The notes beneath the pieces were generated by a model that was not told the origin of the DNA, searched no databases, and saw only the letters and a program-made list of their open reading frames with translations. A DNA stretch of 64,000 nucleotides from Chloroflexota bacterium (GTDB lineage: Bacteria; Chloroflexota; Anaerolineae; Aggregatilineales; Phototrophicaceae). This document shows positions 16,746-25,256 of the stretch, piece by piece. The stretch spans positions 248,001 through 312,000 of the forward strand of contig JAIUNI010000005.1 of the NCBI GenBank assembly GCA_020161935.1, in the 5' to 3' direction. The stretch's first letter is position 1; each line of letters starts with the position of its first letter. A program made the position numbers and the translations under genes.

Positions 16746-17939
16746 TTAGCCATTTGAGCAAGCTATAGACGAGCCGCCAAGCCATTGGACGACAAAGTCT
16801 CTCCGCTGTTCTGCAATTTTGGTAATTGTTTTTCCATCCCAGATCGATAAAACCCAGCCCAATTGTGGTTCCCAACTACAAAATGCCAAGAGGCTGTTGG
16901 CACTCCAAATCATATATTCCGCTTCTACTTCTAATACCACTTCATTATTCTTGTCTACTAACGTTAGAAATGAGGTGGTACGATAAAGTGCGGTTGTTAC
17001 AACATTTGCCCATTGGCCGTTAGGACTCCAGTAGATAAATTTGTCATCGGCAGTCATTCTATAGGTCGAACCGACGATATCTTCTCCATCCCATACATAG
17101 ATTCTTCCTTGCTTATCGTTTTCGCCCCATCCGAAAAATTCTAAATCTCCGTCATCATTCCAATGAGGACGTGAAAGGTAGTTAATTAGTTCTGAGCTGA
17201 GATGAATAAATGTATCCCTGTCTGGTAAGCCGTTTTTGAACGATTTGCCATCCCACACTAATATGTCATATTTACCATAGCTTACGTTTTCGCCCGACAA
17301 GAACGCTAAACGTCCGTCTGCTGACCAATGGGGTGAACTATTCCGCCTAAGCTGATTTTGGCTAACGTTGAAGATCTTTGTGCCATCCCAAACGAATATT
17401 TCAGTATTTCCAGATGTTGAATCGGCTACTGTAAAAGCCAGTTTATTATCCTGACTCCAAGAAGTTTCGTACCAGTAAGTACTCCCAAATCTGGATACCG
17501 GTTCTTGTGAGATTTCGACCGAGCTTTCGCCATCCCAAATGAAAATTGAATAATCCTGATCTGTTCGCACTTCGTAAGCTAAATATTTGCCATCACGACT
17601 CCAATTCCATACCATATATTGTCCGGTGGTGCTTTGGCTGATGCTGATCGGGGTGGCATTTGGAGCAAGGGCATCCAGCACATATAGCGCTGAGGGATTT
17701 TGGGTTGTTACGGTATATGCTACTTTTCCACTTGAGTGAAATTCAAATCCACTGATATTTTCGACCACAATTCTTGTTTGCTCGGTGGCTGTGTCATACA
17801 GCATGAGTTGGGTGTTACCATCTACAGTAGTCGTATAGGCAAGTAGATCAGTTGGAGAATTTTGGGCGGCGAGTGTGGAGGGCAGCAGGGCGATGAGTAA
17901 GAGAAGCATTTGGAAGATACGGGAAAAAGGGTTACGCAT
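16746..17939 (-). CDS. Exported beta-propeller (TolB-like) protein
   Basis: The 397-residue protein starts with a signal peptide (MRNPFSRIFQMLLLLIALLP..AAQ). The rest consists of about six to seven repeats of a TolB/WD40-like pattern, each ending in a variant of IFVWDG or IYVWDG (for example YSIFIWDGESS, EIFVWDGTK, DILVWDGKS, IYVWDGED, LSIWDGKT), with W(S)xDG/N in the turn. It is expected outside the membrane as a propeller that binds ligands or partners. No transmembrane anchor is seen after the signal. The gene is AT-rich compared with its neighbours and stands between repeat-rich intergenic stretches, so horizontal transfer is possible. Confidence 0.8.
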   Translation of the reverse strand: MRNPFSRIFQMLLLLIALLPSTLAAQNSPTDLLAYTTTVDGNTQLMLYDTATEQTRIVVENISGFEFHSSGKVAYTVTTQNPSALYVLDALAPNATPISISQSTTGQYMVWNWSRDGKYLAYEVRTDQDYSIFIWDGESSVEISQEPVSRFGSTYWYETSWSQDNKLAFTVADSTSGNTEIFVWDGTKIFNVSQNQLRRNSSPHWSADGRLAFLSGENVSYGKYDILVWDGKSFKNGLPDRDTFIHLSSELINYLSRPHWNDDGDLEFFGWGENDKQGRIYVWDGEDIVGSTYRMTADDKFIYWSPNGQWANVVTTALYRTTSFLTLVDKNNEVVLEVEAEYMIWSANSLLAFCSWEPQLGWVLSIWDGKTITKIAEQRRDFVVQWLGGSSIACSNG

Positions 17940-18045
17940 AGTCAGATGCCTCTTGGACTAAGCTGAACGTTTGGCGAACAGAGGAAATGCGGGAGGGTCT
18001 CATCCCCTCCTCAAAGAGAAAATTAATGGTTGTGGTTGGAGACAC

Positions 18046-18070
18046 GGATGAGGCACGCCTCATCCCTACA
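18046..18070. repeat. 25-bp palindromic repeat, copy 2
   Basis: Identical over 25 bases to the copy at 16434-16458 (inverted repeat GATGAGGC-AC-GCCTCATC then CCTACA). It lies between the propeller protein gene and the DNA glycosylase gene. The stretch 17990-18012 before it has another GGGAGG/CCTCC pairing. Confidence 0.65.
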
Positions 18071-18120
18071 TTAGAAATCGACCTTTTAAACAATCAGTAT
18101 CGCTCATTTTGTAATCCGCA

Positions 18121-19371
18121 CTAACGCCCCTTATTGAGCGCGGTAATGCGCTTGCGGAGGGCGGTGTCGCTGATGGCTTTCGCGTCGATCTTTTTGGCAC
18201 CGAGGAAGGCCACGAAACGGGCGAAACCACGGGCGAGGGCTTCGGCAAATGCCTCATCCTTGGCGAGGGTTTGATCTTCCAACCAGAAGCCGAGAATGAT
18301 AAACGTACCGGCGGTTTTATCGAACTTGCTGTCGAAGCGCCCGACGAGCCGGTCACCCCAGAGGATGGGCAGGGCATAGTAGCCGAACTTCCGCAGTTCT
18401 TCCTTCTTATAGACTTCCCAAATGTAGTCGAAGCCGAACAACACCTTCGCCCGCCCACGCGCGGAAACCTGGTCGAGCGGGGCGAGGAACAGGGTTTCTT
18501 CGGTCGTGGTGGTTTCGAGGGGAGTCCATGCGGCGGGTATCCGACCGGCGCTGAGTTCGTTGAGGAGGTCGATGTCGCTGCCGACGGCGTGGTGTACCGC
18601 CTTCCAACCCTCAATCTGCACTTCGATGAGGTCGCCGTCATCCACCATGTGTTTCAACATCGACTTCGCCGCCAGATCCGGGTCGCCGCGCTGGAACGAC
18701 TCGGCGGTACGCTTGATGCGTGAGAGGCCGCTGAAGCTGATTTCTTTCTTGATGATGTAGCGGTCGGCTTCGGCATCGCTGCTCTCATAAATGAGGTGGG
18801 CGGGTGCAACATTTTCGGTGAGGGCGTATACCCGTTCGAAGCGGTCACGGTGGTGCGTCATTACCTCGCCCGTTCGCCACAGGTAGTACAACGCCAGCGC
18901 ACTGTCCTTGCGCCCCCGATAGCTCTCGGTTCGGGTGCGGGAGGCCATTTCGAAGTCGCGGTTCGTGACGACATCCCGTTCGCGCAAAATAGCCCGCATC
19001 TCAGCCACGGCTTCGGCATGGTTCTCGGCGGTATCGCGCAAGCGGGCGTTGGTATCCCGTTCACGCCGCATGATGACGCGCCAATGGGGGAGTTCATCCA
19101 TCGGGCGAGCAGCCAGCCAGCCGCCCCAATCGAAGAATTTGCGCTGCTGGTAGGTCACGTCTTCCCACATGCCGGGTGTGTAGTCGAGCACGCGGCTGTT
19201 CAGAGTGATGTCGTGGCTGCGGGCGATGATTTGCAGGGGGTCAAGCTGGAGGTATTCCATTTCGCGCATGGATTGTTCGGCACCGCTGATGCCGCGCCAA
19301 CGGCGACCGGGCCACAACCCCTGCTTACCGAGGATGAAACGGCGGGCGGTTTCAATGTCGATGGTTAGCAT
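18121..19371 (-). CDS. YcaQ/AlkX-type winged-helix DNA glycosylase
   Basis: The 416-residue protein matches the HTH_42 family (YcaQ), whose studied members unhook DNA interstrand crosslinks and remove bulky alkyl bases. The catalytic QxD motif is seen at Gln42-Leu43-Asp44 in EYLQLDPLQIIARSHD. Other family features are RRFFDWGGWLAARPM-like text (KFFDWGGWLAARPM), HWRVIMRRER and RAKVLFGFDYIWEVYKKEELRKFGYYALPILWGDRLVGRFD. Family length is about 400 residues. It begins two bases after the Mut7-C RNase gene and is co-transcribed with it. Confidence 0.88.
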   Translation of the reverse strand: MLTIDIETARRFILGKQGLWPGRRWRGISGAEQSMREMEYLQLDPLQIIARSHDITLNSRVLDYTPGMWEDVTYQQRKFFDWGGWLAARPMDELPHWRVIMRRERDTNARLRDTAENHAEAVAEMRAILRERDVVTNRDFEMASRTRTESYRGRKDSALALYYLWRTGEVMTHHRDRFERVYALTENVAPAHLIYESSDAEADRYIIKKEISFSGLSRIKRTAESFQRGDPDLAAKSMLKHMVDDGDLIEVQIEGWKAVHHAVGSDIDLLNELSAGRIPAAWTPLETTTTEETLFLAPLDQVSARGRAKVLFGFDYIWEVYKKEELRKFGYYALPILWGDRLVGRFDSKFDKTAGTFIILGFWLEDQTLAKDEAFAEALARGFARFVAFLGAKKIDAKAISDTALRKRITALNKGR

Positions 19372-19373
19372 AG

Positions 19374-20120
19374 TTACTCTGTATCCTTTAAGACTTCATC
19401 GAGTAAGGATTGCATCCGCTGGTAGTGTGCGCCGCGCCAGTAGATTTGACCGCAGGCCGTGCAGCGGTGAAAGGTGTCGTAGTAGCGGGCAGTGCCTTCA
19501 GGAAGCTGGTCGGCGATTTGGTCGCGCTCAACCGGTTCAACGAGGCCATTACACTTCATACACCGACTGAAGGGAACGACCTGTTCTTTGAGGTTGTAGC
19601 GATGGGTGATTTCCGCAAGCTGGCGGTGGCGGTTGGTTTCGCGGATGTAGTAGCCGTAGATGACTACGCCGCGCTTGAGCAAGCCGATGTCGCGGGTGAG
19701 CAGGATGCGGGTTTCGTCATGCGAGACCTGCGCGAGTTCCTCGTCGTGGTAGTCGTTGCGGTAGAGGGTGTCGAAGCCCATCATGCGGAGGTAAGCGGCG
19801 AGGCGACCCAAGTGCTGGTCGAGGATGAAGGCCGGACGGGTAGGGTACGGATCGCGTAGAATGGTACGGGCGCGGATTTCCGGCACGGCTGAGGCTGGGT
19901 AGACGTTGATGGACGCGCCGTGCTGAACGATGGTGTTGAAGTCGACCGAACGCCCATTGATGGCGATCATCTCGATTTCGGGGTGTGGCACGCCGAGCGA
20001 TTCGATCATGTCTTTGACCGAGCCGCGATGGTCATAGGGATGGGTGATGAGCCGATCCTTCTGGTCACGCGGGAGGAAGAAATTGAGCGAGTCGTGGAAG
20101 CGGAAGTAGGCGGTTGGCAT
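19374..20120 (-). CDS. Mut7-C RNase-domain protein with ubiquitin-like N-terminus
   Basis: Residues 1-80 form a beta-grasp (Mut7-C ubiquitin) domain: MPTAYFRFHDSLNFFLP..VKDMIESLGVPHPEIEMIAINGRSVDF. Residues 90-245 form the Mut7-C domain, a PIN-like RNase: FILDQHLGRLAAYLRMMGFDTLY, LLTRDIGLLKRG, and a zinc ribbon CMKCNGLVEP..FHRCTACGQIYWRG. The Asp residues in FILDQ and TRDIGLL are candidates for the metal site. Target RNA is unknown. The gene precedes the DNA glycosylase gene by two bases. Confidence 0.88.
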   Translation of the reverse strand: MPTAYFRFHDSLNFFLPRDQKDRLITHPYDHRGSVKDMIESLGVPHPEIEMIAINGRSVDFNTIVQHGASINVYPASAVPEIRARTILRDPYPTRPAFILDQHLGRLAAYLRMMGFDTLYRNDYHDEELAQVSHDETRILLTRDIGLLKRGVVIYGYYIRETNRHRQLAEITHRYNLKEQVVPFSRCMKCNGLVEPVERDQIADQLPEGTARYYDTFHRCTACGQIYWRGAHYQRMQSLLDEVLKDTE

Positions 20121-20123
20121 ATA

Positions 20124-20192
20124 CCCTCACCCCTAGCCCCTCATTAGCTACCTTGCGGCAAGCTCAGTCACTCATGACCTCAGTACGAGGGG
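20124..20192. repeat. Pyrimidine-rich stem repeat (CCCTCACCCCTAGCCCCTC type)
   Basis: CCCTCACCCCTAGCCCCTC is followed after about 45 bases by GAGGGGAACC, giving a long-range hairpin; an inner palindrome CTTGC-G-GCAAG is also present. This kind of CCCCT/AGGGG intergenic repeat is familiar from Chloroflexota and cyanobacterial genomes; another variant lies at 21149-21192. Confidence 0.5.
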
Positions 20193-20225
20193 AACCCGAT
20201 GCTAGAAAATGATGCAGTATCGTTA

Positions 20226-21146
20226 TTAGTTGTTGGGGCGGCGGGCTTCGATGACGACCCAATCGCCGTCGGCTTGGACACGGCGCTTATAGGGTTCGAG
20301 GCCGGTTTTACGCAGGGCTGCTTCCACATCGTCGGCTTGTTCGAGCGTCAGGCCGCTGAAGATGGCGAGGCCGCCGGGGCGCACGGTGTCGCCGAGGTGC
20401 TGGTCGCACATCATGATGATGATACGGGCGAGGATGTTGACGACGATCAGGTCAAAGCGGCGGGCGGAGGTGATGACGTTTTCGAGGCTGCCTTCCTGCA
20501 CGGTGATCTTATCAGCAACGCCGTTTTGCTCGATGTTCTCCTGCGTGACCTTGACGGCGATAGGATCAATGTCGAGGCCGAGGATGTGCTTTGCGCCGAG
20601 CTTGGCAGCGGTAATCGCCAGAATGCCGGAGCCGCAGCCCAGATCAAGAATGTTGATATTCGGCTGCACGAGGTCTTCCAGTGCTTCCATACACAGTTGT
20701 GTAGTCGGGTGTGTACCGGTGCCGAAGGCCATACCGGGGTCGAGCGCGACCTCGATGTCGCCGGGCTGCATGTCGACGGGTATCCACAGCGGGCGAATGA
20801 ACAGCTTGCGCCCGATGCGGACGGGGTGGTAGTGGGCTTTCCACGCTTCCGCCCAATCGGTTTCGTAGACGGTTTTGTAGGTGGGCGTGGGCATGGGGTA
20901 CATCATGCTCATGTGACCGAGGGCGGTTTCGAGGCGCAGCTTGGCATCCTCGGCACGTTCGTCCGCCGGTATGTAGGCGCGGATGGTGAGGCGGGTGGGG
21001 GGCGGGGTCGCACCTTCGTCGTAGAGTTCGGGTAGGATGCCTTCCTGCTCGATAGCGACACCCTGATGCCCATAACGCTGTAAGAGTTCAGCAACCGCTT
21101 CCGCCGATTCGCCATCGACACTCAGCGAGATTTCGATCCAGTCCAT
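20226..21146 (-). CDS. prmA: Ribosomal protein L11 methyltransferase
   Basis: The enzyme methylates amino groups of ribosomal protein L11 with S-adenosylmethionine. The C-terminal domain has the PrmA signatures: DPGMAFGTGTHPTTQLCMEAL, motif I ILDLGCGSGILAITAAKLGA and DLIVVNILARIIIMM. The N-terminal substrate-binding domain starts WIEISLSVDGESAEAVAELLQRYG. At 306 residues the length fits. The gene follows dnaJ in the heat-shock cluster, a common arrangement in Firmicutes and related groups, but a terminator separates it from dnaJ here. Confidence 0.93.
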   Translation of the reverse strand: MDWIEISLSVDGESAEAVAELLQRYGHQGVAIEQEGILPELYDEGATPPPTRLTIRAYIPADERAEDAKLRLETALGHMSMMYPMPTPTYKTVYETDWAEAWKAHYHPVRIGRKLFIRPLWIPVDMQPGDIEVALDPGMAFGTGTHPTTQLCMEALEDLVQPNINILDLGCGSGILAITAAKLGAKHILGLDIDPIAVKVTQENIEQNGVADKITVQEGSLENVITSARRFDLIVVNILARIIIMMCDQHLGDTVRPGGLAIFSGLTLEQADDVEAALRKTGLEPYKRRVQADGDWVVIEARRPNN

Positions 21147-21148
21147 TA

Positions 21149-21192
21149 TGAAACCCCCACCCTAACCCTCCCCCGTAAACGAGGGAGGGGAT
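21149..21192. repeat. CCCTCCCC/GGGAGGGG hairpin repeat
   Basis: CCCTCCC-CCGTAAACG-AGGGAGGGG forms a strong stem just before the prmA start. It is another member of the C-rich palindromic repeats seen at 20124-20192. It could also affect prmA expression, as it is in the 5' leader region. Confidence 0.5.
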
Positions 21193-21230
21193 AATTCAAT
21201 ACCAGTCAAAAGATTTAGTAAACCTATAGC

Positions 21231-21256
21231 AAAACAAAAGCGTTCGATTGAACGCT
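21231..21256 (-). terminator. Intrinsic terminator after dnaJ
   Basis: On the minus strand AGCGTTC-AATC-GAACGCT is followed by TTTGTTTTG. The stem is seven perfect pairs. It lies between the dnaJ stop and prmA. Confidence 0.75.
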
Positions 21257-21288
21257 CCTGTTATTTTACTCAATTTTACCGGAAAGCC

Positions 21289-22434
21289 CTATGCCTGTTC
21301 GCCACCGAAGAAATCCATCACGCGGTCAAAGAAGCCGCGCCCGTTTTGCTGCGGGGTGATGTCGCGGCCAAAGGTCATCGCGAGCTGTTCAAAGAGTTCG
21401 CGCTGCTCGCTGGTGAGGTTGGTGGGTACGCCGACCTGCACGTAGACCATCTGGTCACCGCGACCGGAGTTGGAACCGTCGCTGCGGAGGCGGGGGATAC
21501 CTTTGCCACGCAGGCGGAACACCTTACCGGTTTGCGTGCCAGCAGGGATGACGAGTTCAACTTCGCCGTCGACCGTCGGGACGTTGACCTTATCGCCAAG
21601 TGCAGCCTGCGCGACGTTGATGGTGATGTCCAGAATGACATCATTTTCCTTGCGCTTGAAGTACTGGTGCTGCTTCACATCAATGACGACGTACAGGTTG
21701 CCGTGGGGGGCGCTGCGTTCGCCCATGTCGCCTTCGCCCTTGATTTGGATTTGCAGCCCTTCGCGGACACCGGGGGGAATGGTGACGTTGAGGTTGGCAC
21801 GCTTCCGCATGACACCCTGACCATTACAGGTCTTGCAGGGGCTGGGGTTGATTTCACCGCGACCGTTGCAGCGCGGGCAGGTGGAGGTGCGTACCATCGC
21901 GCCGAGGAAGGTTTGGTCAACACGCCGCACTTCGCCCGACCCCTTACATTCGGGGCAGGTGGTGGGGGAGGTACCGGGCTGTGCGCCGTTGCCTTCACAG
22001 GTTTCGCAGACTTCGAGGCGGTCAAATTCGACCTGTTTTTCGACACCGAAGATCGATTCTTCGAACGTCACCTGCACATCGACACGGCGATCCGCACCGG
22101 GGCGTGGGCCACGACGACGACCAGCGGTACGACCACCACCGAAATTATTAAAGAACTCCTCGAAGATTTCTTCAAAGCCGCCGAAGCCAGCCGCACCGTT
22201 GAAGCCGGGCTGACCATTTACACCCGCCGCACCGAAGCGATCATAACGGGAGCGTTTGTCATCGTCGGAGAGGACTTCATAAGCCTCGTTGATTTCTTTA
22301 AAGCGGGCTTCCGCATCAGCATGTTCGCTGACATCGGGATGATATTCACGGGCGAGTTTGCGAAACGCTTTCTTGATGTCGTCTTTGCCTGCCGACCGGG
22401 GAACCCCCAGTAACTCGTAGTAGTCGTGTGCCAT
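21289..22434 (-). CDS. dnaJ: Chaperone protein DnaJ
   Basis: The co-chaperone stimulates DnaK ATPase and delivers substrates. The J domain at residues 1-70 has the HPD motif (REYHPDVSEHADAEARFKEINEAYEVL). A Gly/Phe-rich region follows (FNGAAGFGGFEEIFEEFFNNFGGG), then the four CxxCxGxG zinc repeats CETCEGNG, CPECKGSG, CPRCNGRG and CKTCNGQG, and a C-terminal substrate domain (VNVPTVDGEVELVIPAGTQTGKVFRLRGKGIP). It is a full type I DnaJ of 381 residues. A terminator of dnaK lies upstream, so dnaJ needs its own promoter. Confidence 0.96.
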   Translation of the reverse strand: MAHDYYELLGVPRSAGKDDIKKAFRKLAREYHPDVSEHADAEARFKEINEAYEVLSDDDKRSRYDRFGAAGVNGQPGFNGAAGFGGFEEIFEEFFNNFGGGRTAGRRRGPRPGADRRVDVQVTFEESIFGVEKQVEFDRLEVCETCEGNGAQPGTSPTTCPECKGSGEVRRVDQTFLGAMVRTSTCPRCNGRGEINPSPCKTCNGQGVMRKRANLNVTIPPGVREGLQIQIKGEGDMGERSAPHGNLYVVIDVKQHQYFKRKENDVILDITINVAQAALGDKVNVPTVDGEVELVIPAGTQTGKVFRLRGKGIPRLRSDGSNSGRGDQMVYVQVGVPTNLTSEQRELFEQLAMTFGRDITPQQNGRGFFDRVMDFFGGEQA

Positions 22435-22511
22435 AAACCTGTTTCAATCCCCAGCTAATAAGCGTCTCACACAAGTATACCGCTATCGCATCTTTAACAG
22501 AGTTGATATGA

Positions 22512-22545
22512 ATAAAAAGCGGGTAGGGAACAATCCCTACCCAGT
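22512..22545 (-). terminator. Strong intrinsic terminator after dnaK
   Basis: On the minus strand GGGTAGGGA-TTGT-TCCCTACCC is followed by GCTTTTTATTC. The stem is nine perfect pairs, so grpE-dnaK transcription should end here before dnaJ. Confidence 0.88.
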
Positions 22546-22580
22546 TTGTTTGCTTATCGTTCAGTTACACAGTGACGAAG

Positions 22581-24485
22581 TTAGGCTTCGGTGTATTCAC
22601 CTTCGACCACATCTTCACCCGCTGGCTTTTGCTGCTGCCCAGCGGCGTTGGGGTCAGCACCCGGAGCGGGTTCCGACGCGCCCTGCTGGTACATGCTGCC
22701 ACCAAGCGTCTGGATGTGCTGGCTGAGTGCTTCGGTCGCGGCCTTGATGGTTTCGAGGTCGCCACCTTCGACGGCCTTGCGGGTCGCGTCGATCTTTTCC
22801 TGAGTCTGCTTCTTAGCATCTTCAGGCAGCTTGTCGGCGAAGTCCTTGAGGACCTTTTCTGCCGAGAAGATGGTGCTGTCAGCCGTGTTCTTGACCTCGA
22901 CCTGTTCCTTACGCTTCAGGTCTTCGCTGGCGTGCGCTTCCGCATCCTTCACCATCTTGTCGATTTCAGCTTCGGACAAGCCGCTGCTGGCGGTGATGGT
23001 GATCTTCTGGGCGCGTCCGGTCGCCTTGTCAGTCGCGCTGACGTTGATGATACCGTTCGCGTCGATGTCAAAGGTGACTTCGACCTGCGGCACACCACGC
23101 GGCGCGGGCGGGATACCATCGAGGATGAACTTGCCGAGCGATTTGTTGTCGGCAGCCATCGGGCGTTCGCCCTGTACGACGTGGATTTCCACCTGCGTCT
23201 GACCATCAGCGGCGGTCGAGAACACCTGCGACTTCTTGGTCGGGATGGTGGTGTTACGCTCGATGAGCGGGGTTGCCACGCCACCGAGGGTTTCGACACC
23301 CAACGACAGCGGAGTCACGTCGAGCAGCAAGATGTCCTTGACTTCGCCGCCCAACACACCGGCCTGAATGGCTGCGCCGAGCGCGACGACTTCATCGGGA
23401 TTCACACCCTTGCTCGGTTCCTTGCCGAAGAAGCTCTTAACCGCTTCAACAACGGCGGGCATACGGGTCATACCACCGACCAGAATGACGCTGTTGATTT
23501 CGTTCTTGCTTAGGCCAGCATCCTTGAGCGCGGCTTCCGCAGGCGCAATCGAGCGCTTGATGAGGCTTTCGGTCAGGCTTTCGAGTTTGGCACGGCTGAG
23601 TGTCATGTTCAAGTGCTTCGGCCCACTGGCATCCGCAGTGATGAAGGGCAGGTTGATTTCGGTCGAGAGGGTGCTCGACAGTTCAATCTTGGCCTTCTCA
23701 GCCGCTTCCTTCAAGCGTTGGAGCGCCTGACGGTCGCCACGCAGGTCAATCCCTTGATCGCGCTTAAACTCCGCCGAGATATAGTCGATGATCGCTTCGT
23801 CGAAGTTATCCCCACCGAGGTAGGTATCGCCGTTGGTGCTGCGAACTTCGAACACGCCGTCGCCGACTTCGAGGATCGAAATATCGAACGTACCACCACC
23901 GAGGTCATACACGGCGATGATTTCATTCTTCTTTTCGCCCAAACCGTAAGCGAGACTGGAGGCAGTCGGTTCGTTGATAATACGCAGGACTTCGAGACCC
24001 GCGATCTTACCCGCGTCTTTGGTCGCATTACGCTGCGCGTCGTTGAAGTAAGCCGGAACGGTAATCACCGCTTTGTCGACGGTTTCGCCGAGGTAGGCTT
24101 CAGCATCAGCCTTGATCTTCTGCAAGATCATCGCCGAGACTTCCGGCGGGCTGTATTCCTTGCCGCCCATATGGACGCGCGCATCGCCGTTCGGCGCGGC
24201 GCTCACCTTATAGGGGATACGCTTGACCGATTCTTGAACGAGTGGGTCAGCGAACTTGCGCCCCATAAAGCGCTTGACCGAGAAAATCGTGTTTTCCGGG
24301 TTTACGACCGCCTGATTACGGGCAACCTTGCCCACCAGACGTTCGCCAGTTTTGGGATTGGTGGCTACCACTGATGGGATCAGGTTACTGCCCTCGGCAG
24401 AGGGGATAACCACAGGCTGGCCGCCTTCCATCACCGCCACAACCGAGTTGGTTGTACCGAGGTCAATACCGATTATTCTTCCCAT
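22581..24485 (-). CDS. dnaK: Chaperone protein DnaK (Hsp70)
   Basis: The 634-residue ATP-dependent chaperone has all Hsp70 signatures: IIGIDLGTTNSVVAVMEGG at the N-terminus, phosphate loop 2 IAVYDLGGGTFDISILEVG, and VILVGGMTRMPAVVEAV. The substrate-binding domain begins after DVTPLSLGVETLGG, and the C-terminus is Gly/Gln/Ala-rich ending in EDVVEGEYTEA, close to the usual EEVD-like bacterial tail. It is downstream of grpE (75-base gap containing a small CGGGAG/CTCCCG hairpin) and forms one transcription unit with it. Confidence 0.97.
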   Translation of the reverse strand: MGRIIGIDLGTTNSVVAVMEGGQPVVIPSAEGSNLIPSVVATNPKTGERLVGKVARNQAVVNPENTIFSVKRFMGRKFADPLVQESVKRIPYKVSAAPNGDARVHMGGKEYSPPEVSAMILQKIKADAEAYLGETVDKAVITVPAYFNDAQRNATKDAGKIAGLEVLRIINEPTASSLAYGLGEKKNEIIAVYDLGGGTFDISILEVGDGVFEVRSTNGDTYLGGDNFDEAIIDYISAEFKRDQGIDLRGDRQALQRLKEAAEKAKIELSSTLSTEINLPFITADASGPKHLNMTLSRAKLESLTESLIKRSIAPAEAALKDAGLSKNEINSVILVGGMTRMPAVVEAVKSFFGKEPSKGVNPDEVVALGAAIQAGVLGGEVKDILLLDVTPLSLGVETLGGVATPLIERNTTIPTKKSQVFSTAADGQTQVEIHVVQGERPMAADNKSLGKFILDGIPPAPRGVPQVEVTFDIDANGIINVSATDKATGRAQKITITASSGLSEAEIDKMVKDAEAHASEDLKRKEQVEVKNTADSTIFSAEKVLKDFADKLPEDAKKQTQEKIDATRKAVEGGDLETIKAATEALSQHIQTLGGSMYQQGASEPAPGADPNAAGQQQKPAGEDVVEGEYTEA

Positions 24486-24560
24486 AAAATCTATTGCTCT
24501 CCTTGGTTTGATTGGTGCGAATTATTTCGGGAGGTCATCACTCCCGCGCACTTCCAGATG

Positions 24561-25100
24561 TTAGATTGCGATCTTGACGAGTGCAGGACGCAGAATGCGT
24601 TCCCCACGGGCATAGCCCTTTTGCAGCGTGGCGATCACATGACCACTTTCGACTTCGCTGCTCTCTTCTGTGACCACGGCTTCATGGCGAGTCGGGTCGA
24701 AAACTTGTCCGACCGGATCGAGGACGGTCACACCTTTATCTTCCAGTGCTTTCTGGAATTTACGGTGAATGCCCCCTACGCCATTAATCCACGGATTAGT
24801 CTGCAATTCAGCAGGGACGTTTGCCATTGCGCGTTCAAAATCGTCGATGATCGGCAGCAGCGTCAGCAGGGCTTCAACCGAAGCTGCATCGCGCATATCT
24901 TTCATCTGCGTTTCGATACGCTTCTTATAGTTGTTAAAATCCGCCCGTTCGCGCAGCCAACCTTCTTTGAATTCGGCAGCTTCTTTACGCGCGGTCGCCA
25001 GAACTTCTGCCAGATTAATATCGGGAACCGGAGTTCCTTCTTCGGGCTTTGGCGTGCCGCTGTCTTCGGCGGCGAACTGTGTCGTCTCCTCTTGGCTCAC
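24561..25100 (-). CDS. grpE: Nucleotide exchange factor GrpE
   Basis: GrpE releases ADP from DnaK. This 179-residue protein has an acidic N-terminal part, a long coiled coil (ATARKEAAEFKEGWLRERADFNNYKKRIETQM) and the C-terminal beta domain with VLDPVGQVFDPTRHEAVVTEES and VIATLQKGYARGERILRPALVKIA, all typical. It starts at a GTG with GAGAGGAAAG upstream. The leader holds an extended -10 promoter and an inverted repeat that may be an operator (25132-25151). Confidence 0.95.
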   Translation of the reverse strand: MSQEETTQFAAEDSGTPKPEEGTPVPDINLAEVLATARKEAAEFKEGWLRERADFNNYKKRIETQMKDMRDAASVEALLTLLPIIDDFERAMANVPAELQTNPWINGVGGIHRKFQKALEDKGVTVLDPVGQVFDPTRHEAVVTEESSEVESGHVIATLQKGYARGERILRPALVKIAI

Positions 25101-25131
25101 GTTATCTACTTTCCTCTCTTAAGGCTGAATG

Positions 25132-25151
25132 ACGCACCAAGACTGGCGCGT
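25132..25151 (-). promoter_or_regulatory. Inverted repeat in grpE leader, possible operator
   Basis: On the minus strand ACGCGCC-AGTCTT-GGTGCGT forms a 7-bp inverted repeat (one G-T pair) between the putative promoter and the grpE start. HrcA operators (CIRCE) normally lie in this position, but the classical CIRCE sequence (TTAGCACTC and its complement) is not visible here, so a diverged operator is only a suggestion. Confidence 0.35.
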
Positions 25152-25174
25152 AAGACATGATTAATATAGCGGAC

Positions 25175-25183
25175 ATTGTATCA
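25175..25183 (-). promoter_or_regulatory. Extended -10 promoter of grpE-dnaK
   Basis: On the minus strand TGATACAAT is a TGn extension plus TACAAT, about 75 bases before the GTG start of grpE. The -35 position holds no good hexamer. Confidence 0.45.
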
Positions 25184-25218
25184 GAATCGCATAAGCAATT
25201 ATATGATAAGCGTATGAG

Positions 25219-25253
25219 TTGCCGCCGAGTTTCTTATAAGGTTTCGGCGGCAA
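25219..25253 (-). terminator. 10-bp perfect stem-loop after hrcA
   Basis: TTGCCGCCGA pairs perfectly with TCGGCGGCAA around a 15-base loop, four bases after the hrcA stop. On the minus strand no U run follows, so it may stabilise the mRNA end or attenuate transcription rather than end it fully. Confidence 0.55.
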
Positions 25254-25256
25254 TTA

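Noticed and set aside
20199..21035. Open frame on the plus strand opposite prmA
   Set aside because: Shadow of prmA; the prmA motifs on the minus strand are complete.
21346..23513. Long open frames on the plus strand opposite dnaJ and dnaK
   Set aside because: The antisense frames follow the third-codon-position composition of the chaperone genes and show no domain.
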